A stretch of 30,142 nt of DNA from CAZSAL01 sp964604825 (GTDB taxonomy: Bacteria; Elusimicrobiota; Elusimicrobia; 2-01-FULL-59-12). Position numbers and translations under genes: made by a program. The notes beneath the pieces are model-generated. The model was not told the origin of the DNA, did not search any database, and saw only the letters and a list, made by a program, of their open reading frames with translations. The stretch is from positions 1 to 30,142 of the forward strand of contig CAZSAL010000035.1 of NCBI GenBank assembly GCA_964604825.1. The letters run 5' to 3'. Shown one piece after another: positions 19,101 to 28,100 of this stretch. The first letter of the stretch is position 1. Every line of letters starts with the position of its first letter.

Positions 19101-22100
19101 CGCTGGTTGTCGATCTTATATATACGGGCGTTCCGAGCCCTGAGCCCTGAGCCCTGAGCATGTTGGTTATAGTGGTTGTGGACCCGGCAGGAAGCGTCAG
19201 CGTCCCTCCGGCAACCTGATAGACGAAGCTGTAGAAGGTGGTATTGCCGGACAGGACCGGAGTCAGCCCGGTAAAGGTGACGCTGCTTGCGCCGGCATTG
19301 AACATGGCGGTCGTCGTGGAGACCCAGTTGCCTCCCAGCGTGATCGTGGAAGCGTTTGCGTCAAACGTCCCTCCGTTTAACGTCAGATTGCTTGAAACGG
19401 TAAGCTGGTTGTCCTGCGTATCCAGGGTCCCGTCGTATCCTGAAGTCAAAGTGATGCTTCCAACGGAAACACCCTGGTCTATGACGCAGTCCGCGCCGTT
19501 TTGGTCGAATATGGCGGTATCTCCCGGCCCCGGCGTGCCGGCCTGATTTCCCTGCCCGTTTGAAGATAGCGACCAGTTCTGCGGCCGGTACCAGTTCCCG
19601 GGCGTACCGCCCTGCCATACCCAGTAGAGCGTAACCGGCGTGGTCCGGAACACCCAGTTGAAGTTGTCGCCCATGTTGACGTTCGTGGAGCTTGTGGCGT
19701 AAATCGTCTGCCCGCCGGAAGCGTCGGAATCCTGGACGCTGGTGTTCACGATAGTGGCTGTCGCCCCGGTAACCAGGTTCAGACTCCACGTGGTGCCAGG
19801 CACAGAAGAGCGAAGGTCAATGGGTAAATGGTTCAACCCACTACCCAGTCCCCAATACCCTGTAATTGTGATTGACGCCGGCTCCACCGCAAACTGGACG
19901 GTGGTCCCGCCGGTGAGCGCGGTGAAGGTGGATACCGTCAGACTGTCATGGAACTGCACAATTGTGGGATTGGTGATGTTTATGAACGTGTAGGTCTGGC
20001 TCGATGAATAAACATTCTGCCTTCCTGAGCCGGCAAGATTCAGTATCCCCGCTCCGGATTGCGTAAATATGCCCGCCCGGACGTCCCAGTCCCCCTGCAC
20101 CGAAATCGAGGAAGAACCGGCATTGAATATCGCTCCGCCCGACAGAACCACGGAACTTGAAAATACCACCGGCACACCCGCGCTAATTGAAGCCGCTCCG
20201 CCGGACTGCGTAAACGGTCCAGCCACAGTTGTCGTTGCGATATTAAAGGATCCTCCGCTTATCGCAGCCGCGCTGCCTATGGCCAGAGAAGCGGAACCGC
20301 CGTTCCACGTTCCGCCGGACTGCGTGAAGCTCCCGTTAACGCTGACGGTGGCGCCCGGAGCGCTGAACGTACCGCTGCTCTGAGTCCAGCTGCCGCCTGC
20401 GGTGAGCGAAACCGAACCGGCATTGAACGTTCCGCTGTTCAGCGATAAGTTACCGGCTATCGATAATAATGCCGAGTAGGCGTTGAACGTCCCGCTCGAT
20501 TGCGTGAACGGCCCGTTAATTGCGGCCGTTGAACCTTGAACATTGAACACAGCCCTGTTGCTGAGAGTCACCGGGCCGTTAACGGTAATGACGGTAGACG
20601 AAGCGTTGAATATGCCGTTGGCCTGAGACAGGCCGCTCGAAACCGTCAGCGCATAACCCTGCGTATTCAAGGAGTAAGCGCCGCCGAATGTCGAGGTAAG
20701 GGTCAGGCTTGCAACGCTCACTTCCTCGTCCATGAAGCAATTTGAAACGCTGTTGGAGTCGAATATGACCGTATCGAAAAGCCCCGGGACTCCCGCGCCG
20801 CCGGTTCCGCCTGACGCCAGGGCCCAGTTGGCCGCGTTGTACCAGTTGCCAGCGGACTGGGCCACCCAGTAATAGGTATGCGGCACACTGGTGAAGACCC
20901 AGTTGACGTTATTGCCTGCGTTTACATTCGTAGAGCTCGTAGCGTAGACTGTCTGCCCGCCGGAAGCGTCGGAATCCTGGACGCTGGTGTTCACTAGGTT
21001 GCTCCGGGCCCCGTGTTTCAGGTTCAGGGCCCAGCGCGTGCCGGGAACCGCGGACTGTAGATAGACAGGGCCGAGGGCCGAGTTCTGAGGGCCTAGAGTC
21101 AGAGAACTGAGAACAGAAAGACTGGACGGCATAACCGCGAACTGAATGGTGGCGCCGCCGGAGAGCGCGGTGAAGGAGGACACCGTCAGGCTGTCCAGGA
21201 ACTGCACGCCCACGCCGCTATAGGTGTTTGAAGCGATGATCGTCGCGTAGGTCTGGCTTGACGACTGGATAAGCTGTATGCCTGAGCCGTCGAATGTAAC
21301 CGCCGACGAACCCGCGACGAAGGTCCCGCCGTTTGTCCAGTTCCCTCCAACGTTGATGCCGGACGACCCTGTCGCGTTCAGGGTATTGGCGTCACTGACA
21401 TCGGGAGCGACGATAACCAGATTTCCGCTGACATTGACGGTGGAACTGCCGGTATTCAAAGTGCCGCTCTTCGAATTATTGGTTACAAATCCGATTGTCA
21501 GGCTGGAAACGGATACCGTGTAGCCGTTGGTATTCAAGACAGCGGCATTGGCCGTCCCGGAGCTATAGCCATAGACGGCCAGATTCGCACAGGTCAGAGG
21601 AGAAGTCAGGGTAACAGCGCTTCCCACGGCAGGAGAATAATGCACGTTTGCGTTTATATTCCCTCCGGCCACGCTGATGTTTGCGCCGGGACGATAAATA
21701 ACGATGCCTGCATTCCCTCCGTTGGTAACGGTTGCTCCGTTAAGAACCAGCGGATCGCCGTTCGACCTGTACATCCGCAGATTCTGACTGCCCATGGAAA
21801 GCGTTCCGCCGCCGGATAAAGTGACCAGGTTGTTTACGTATAAATCAGACGAAAGCGTCGTAGTACGGCCGGGCGCCGCTGCCGTGAAGTTATAAAGGTA
21901 CTGTGCGCCGGCCACATTGATCGTTCCAGCGCCGTTCAAAACCAGATTACTGGTTCCGGCGTTAAATATTCCTGCGGAAGAATTCCAGTTCCCGGAAACA
22001 GTTATCGTCGATCCGCCGGCATTCCAGGTACCGCTCGTCATCGTTACGTTCCCGGCTACCGTCATGGACGAAGCGTCCGTGGTGGCGCCGAAGGTACCGG

Positions 22101-25100
22101 AGGAAACCGTCAGGGGGCCGTTCACCATGATTACGGAGTTGGAAGCAATGAACGTCCCGTAGTTCAGAGTAAACGTGGATACCGTGATTGACTGTGAACC
22201 AGCATTTATCGTTCCCGTGTACCCACCGGCAGTGCTTGTGCTGACGGTCAGCGAGGAAACGTTGACGGTTGTATCGATGGTGCAGTTACCGAGTCCGTTT
22301 CCGTCAAAGATCGCCTGCTGTCCGGCCTGCGGATACCCCGCCCCGCCAACCCCGCCGGACACGTACGCCCAGTTCAAAGGATTGGACCAGTTGCCTGTGG
22401 AAGAAGCGATCCAGTAATGTCTGGCTCCGGCGTTAAAGAGCCAGTTCGTGTTCCCGCCGGAGTCAACGCTTGAGGTGCCGGCAACAACCGCCTGCCCGCC
22501 CGACGCGTTGGAAGATGAAACATCAACGTTCTGCACGCTCTGCAGCGCGCCCGCATTAAGTTGTAGTCCCCAGGTCGTATTTGCGATTAAAGGGCGGAGG
22601 TACAACAGGGCCGAGGGCCGAGGGCCGAGGGCCAGGTAGTTCAACACCGTCAAACTGGACGGCCCGACTGCGAACTGAATGGTGGTGCCGCCGGAGAGCG
22701 CGGTGAAGGTGGATACCGTCAGGCTGTCCAGGAACTGCACGCCCACGCCGCTCGTGGTATTCGACGCGATGATCGTCGCGTAGGTCTGGGAGGAAGACTT
22801 CACTGTCTGCAGCGAATTGCCGTTGAAGGCGACCGTAGATGTTCCCGCGTTAAAGGTCACCGCGGACGTGCTTGCCATTACCCAGTTGCCGTTTATGATG
22901 AGCGAAGCCGAACCGCCATTAAACGTTCCTTTGTTCAAGGAAGCGGCATTGGTGATGGTCATCGCTGACCCGCGCGCCGTGAACGTCCCGCCTGCCAGCG
23001 TGAAGCTGCTGGCGCTTACCGTGTTGCCCGCGGTATCGAAAGCCGCGTTGCTGACAGTCAGGCCGCCGCTGAGAGAAAGAGAACCGTTCAGCGCATAGGC
23101 GCCACCGCCGTTTCCTGCGCCGGACGCCAGAGCTGCGACTTCTGCCGAGGAAAGGCCGCGGTTGTAAATGCGTACGCCGGCAAGATATCCCGGATACCGA
23201 TCGCTGGCGCAGGCGGAAACTCCCATGCGTACCGAGCCGTCCGCGGTATATGCCGCAGAGAAGGATGTGTTCTGTGCGGTCTGAACGCCATTCAGATAGG
23301 CCGTTATGGTAGAACCGGTTCTGGTGACGACAATATGCTGCCAGACGCCTGTCTCTGCCGTGATATTGCAGTTGAAATCAATCGTCCCGCCGTGAACAAC
23401 TTCTATCGCGCCATTGGCCCACCATACGTTCGGTCCGTCGCAGTAATAAGACAGCGATCGCGCATTCGCATTGATAGCCGTTGGATCCATCCATAGACTC
23501 ATCGTCCAGTTGTTTGAATCCAGCGGGATCGCGCTGCCGGCATCCACATAATCCACACCCCCGTCGAAATTGCGGCTTCCCGATACGGACCCGCTAAGAA
23601 TCCCGGGCATATTGCCGGAATATCCATAAGGAGACACGAAGTTTGCGGCCGTACCGTTGTTGCCGTAGCCGCTGTAATCGATGATAGCGCCGTTCAGGGG
23701 CAGGTCGTCCAGTTTCCAGTATCCCACAAGGCCGTTTGCAACGCTGCCCACGACAAGGCTGCTGAACCCGCCGGAAGGCGGCGTAAGAGTCTGGCTGCCG
23801 GAACCGGTTAAAAACACTGTTCCGCCGTTAGGGGTGAACGCCGCGCCGGAAGCGCCGTTGAAATTGCCGCCCACACTTAACGCTCCCGAAGGCGCGATGA
23901 AGTTACCGCCCTGCGGCGCGAAATCTCCCGCAATGGCAAAACCACCGCTGCCTCCGCTGAACGTCCCGCCGATCTGCTGATAATTGATAACTGATAACTG
24001 AGAATTGCCTGCGCTGAGCGTTCCCGCAGTCAGCGTCAGGCTGTTTGCGACAATCGTGCCAGATGCGGTGACCACCCCGCTGCCGTTGACAACAACATTG
24101 CCGAGACTGATTCCATTGTCATACAGCGTCATCGCGCCCGAGCCGTTGAAGGTACTGGAGGACCCTCCTGCGTTATACGATCCCCCGGACACAAGCCACG
24201 AGCCCCCAATGTTCACATTAGCCGCAGTCGCGGTAAACGTCCCGTTGTTCATTGTGAAGTTCTGGGCGATAGAAAGCGTATACGTAGAAGCGTTGATCGT
24301 CCCGGTGTAACCGCCGGTCGTGCTTGTACTGACGGTCAGCGAGGAAACGCTGACGGAAGTATCGATGGTGCAGTTACCGAGTCCGTTTCCGTCAAAGATC
24401 GCCTGCTGGCCGGTCTGCGGCACGCCCGCGCCGCCCGGCCCGCCTGAGGCTGTCGCCCAGTTGCTATAGTTGGACCAGTTCCCGGTGGTTGCCGCGATCC
24501 AGTAACGATCCGTCCCGCCCGCGATGTAGATGGTTCCCGATGAGGCGCTGGGACTGCCATATGCACCTGATGACACGGTGAGAGCGGTAAGCGAGGCCGT
24601 GCTGACGTTGGGAACATAGATCGCGATGCGCCCCCCGCCCCCGCCTCCATTGCCGTTGGCACCAGTATCAGTAGTCCCCCCGTTAGCCGTAATGGAGCCG
24701 TTTCCTGAAAGCACTCTCGCACTGATATAGACGCTCCCTCCGGAACCACTGCTTCCATACCTGCCAGTACCAGAAGGATCATTTAAACCGCTGCCACCAT
24801 TGGCAGAAATCGTTCCGCTATCGATCAGAGCGCCTGTAATGTTCAAAATCACGGCGCCGCCGCCGTTGCCGCCGTTGCCGTTGGCGCCACCAGTAGTCGC
24901 ACTTCCACCGCCGGACCCGAGGGCGGTAGGGTTTGTGGTTGAGCCGTAAATAATCGTGCCACCATTATTACCGCCACGTCCGCCATAGCTGGCCGCACTA
25001 CCGCCTAATCCCTCACCGGGACCGGTACCATTTTGAGGGTTGCTGGTACTGCCGGGAAAACCAAGACCGTCCGCGTTCAGGCTGCCTCCGGACAGGATCG

Positions 25101-28100
25101 TCACATTTACCGCGTTGATCGTCGCCGCGCCGCCGCAGGCTGTGGTCGTACCCGGACAAACCGGATTCATGGAGGTATTGCCATCGATCTGAAGCGCGGC
25201 TCCGGAATTGACCATGATGTTGTTAAAGGTATAGGTCGAAATAAATGTTGACCCCAACCGCAAAGGTGAAACAATGCCCGATCCACCTACAGTAAGGTTG
25301 AAATTAGGAGGGAAGGCGATCCCGCCGCTTAAGGAAGAACCTGGAGTGATAGATGGGTAATAGGAACATCCATCCTGCAATGTACCGCTGAAAGAGTTGA
25401 GATTGGCTCCACTCAGATCGATCCAGCCTCCGTACCCGTTAGGTTGTTGCATGACATATGGGCTATTGGCCGTGATCGTACCGGAGCTTAACGACGCTCC
25501 GGCACCGCTGATGATTACGGAACCGCCGTTGCCGTTAAGGCCGTTGCCCGAACCGGCCATCCCACCGTTTGCCGCCACTGTCCCCGTATAGGTAAAGGCA
25601 GAACTAATGTTCAGCGCTACTCTTCCGCCCCCTCCGCCGCCTCCTGGAGAACCAGTGCAGGCTCCGGAAACACCGCCATTAACAGTAATGAATCCGCTCC
25701 CTGCTATCGTAGCCGCGGTGATATAAACGCTTCCTCCGGAACCGGCGCCGGGACCGTAATAAGTTTGGGGCGGGCTTCCTCCGCCATTTGCGGAGAGCGT
25801 TCCGTTCACAGTAAGCGCTCCTATGTTCAAAAACATGGCGCCACCACCAGGTCCTCCTCCGCCTCCACCTGATCCCAGAGCCATCGGAGCAGATGTAGAA
25901 CCGTAAACAAGTGTGCCGGCGCCGCCAGTGTTGCCGGAGTGCCAGGTGGCTCCACCTACACCGCCATAACCGGCTCCTCCTCCGCCACTACTATTAGTAG
26001 TCCCTTTACTAGGGCCGCTTCCAATTGCAAACCCCAGTCCATTCGCATTCACATTGCCGCTAAGACCGATCGTCATGCTGGATCCGACAATCTCAAAGCC
26101 GGCGCCGCAGGCTACGCCAAGACATGCGCCGGCATTCGCGCCGGTATCGCCCGCAAACGTGACTGTACCGCCGTAAACAGTGAAAGTGGAAACGTATATT
26201 GCGTGTACCTGCGTGGGAATTGATCCCGATATCGCCACCGCGCTGGAAGAGAACGCCACTGTGCCGGTGTAATTGGGGTTCAGCGTGATCGAGGCGAGCG
26301 CCGTAACGGCCGACGTTCCTGCGCTGACAAGGTTGTCCACCGTGCAACTGGAAGCCGATCCGTATCCGCCGTCAAATAATAGATTATCGCCCGGCTGGGG
26401 AACGCCTGACGGGGTCCAGTTCGAGGCGGTCGACCACTTGCCGTTGCCTGAGCCGTTTGTCCATAACCGCTGGCCTGCCACGAACTGCCAGTTCACGTTG
26501 TTGCCCGCACCTGCGTCCGACGGGTCAGTAGCCATGATCGTCTGACCCGTGGAAGCGTTCGAATCCTGGACGTTGACATTTTTAACCGTCTGGGCCGCTC
26601 CCGCGGAGACATTCAGCAGCCACCATGTGCCCGACGTTGCGCTGCGTAAATAGACAGGGCCGAGGGCCGAGTTCTGAGGGCCGAGAGTCAGCGAACTGAG
26701 AACTGAAATAGTGGACGGCCCGACTGAGAACTGAATGGTGGTGCCGCCGGTGAGCGCGGTGAAGGTCGAGACTGTCAGGGCATCCTGGAAGGTAAGCCCG
26801 ACGCCCGATGTAGTATTGGACGTCACAATCGTCGCATAGGTCTGACTTGATGATTGGACAGTCTGGAGACTTGATCCATTAAAAGTAATGGTGGATGTAC
26901 CAGCAGCAAATGTCACAGCGGAAGTGCTTCCTAGAACCCAGTTACCGCCGACGGTGATGTTCGCGCTGTTCCCGTTGAACGTCCCGTTATTTAAGGAAGC
27001 AGCACTTGCGATGGTGATGTTCGACCCGCGGGCTGCAAAGGTCCCACCTGCGAGGGTGAAGCTTCCCACCGTGACGTTGTAATTGGATGTATCCAGCGAA
27101 CCGCCCTGAACCATCACATTACCATTGGATTGCAACGGCCCCTGGAGAATGTAAGTCCCGCCCCCAGCCGCTAGCGCACTGGCCTCGGCGGTAGAAAGAG
27201 CACGGTTATATACACGGACATCATCAATCTGTCCGGAAAAATTACCAGCATAGCCGGTTCCGAAATAAAGGCCGGATGAAGTTGCGCTACCCGCCCATGA
27301 ACCGCGGGCTCCGGTATATACATTCGTTCCGTTAACATAGATATAATTATTCGCACTATCACACGCAAAAACGATATTTGTCCAAGTCCCGGTCGAAATA
27401 TTCGAAGTGGTATAGAAATACCCTGTATTTTCAGTAAAGAAAGTGAAAGCGAGGCCAGTCTGCGATATGAGGAAAGAAGGACTGGCTCCGCTCCCGAACT
27501 CTAAAACAGTTTTGTTTTGGCTCGCATTCGACTGAATCCATAAACTAACCGACATATTTTTGGGTAATCCTGTTGCATCAAACAAGTTGGTGTAATTCTT
27601 TGGAACCAACACGTAGTCGCTGCTTCCGTTAAACGTCAAACTTCCGTTAATTTTTCCTGACGTATGCAGGATGTTGGTATTCCGTTGGGCATTACCATTA
27701 TTCATGTAACCGGATACGTCCAGAACTGTTGAATTGGCCGCGTTGTCATCTAAAGTCCAGAATCCCACCAAACCGTTCATCGGCCCCCCACCGCCTACTG
27801 TCAGATTATTGAACCCGCTGCCAGAAGCCGGTGACGTCAGACCACCCGATCCAGTCAAATTAACTGTCCCGGAAGTGAATGTTCCGTTCGTTCCGCTGAA
27901 ATTCCCGCCCACATACATATTCCCTGAAGGCGCAGTAAACCCAACCGGTGTAGCGAAATAACCAGCTATAGCAAAGTTACCGCTGCCGCCGCTGAAGGTG
28001 GAACCACCAGATTGAGTGTAGGAACTGACACTCACGATGCCGGTGTTAAGGTTGAATGTGCCCCCTGTTAATGACAGTGTCCCATTTACAGTGACCGCCG

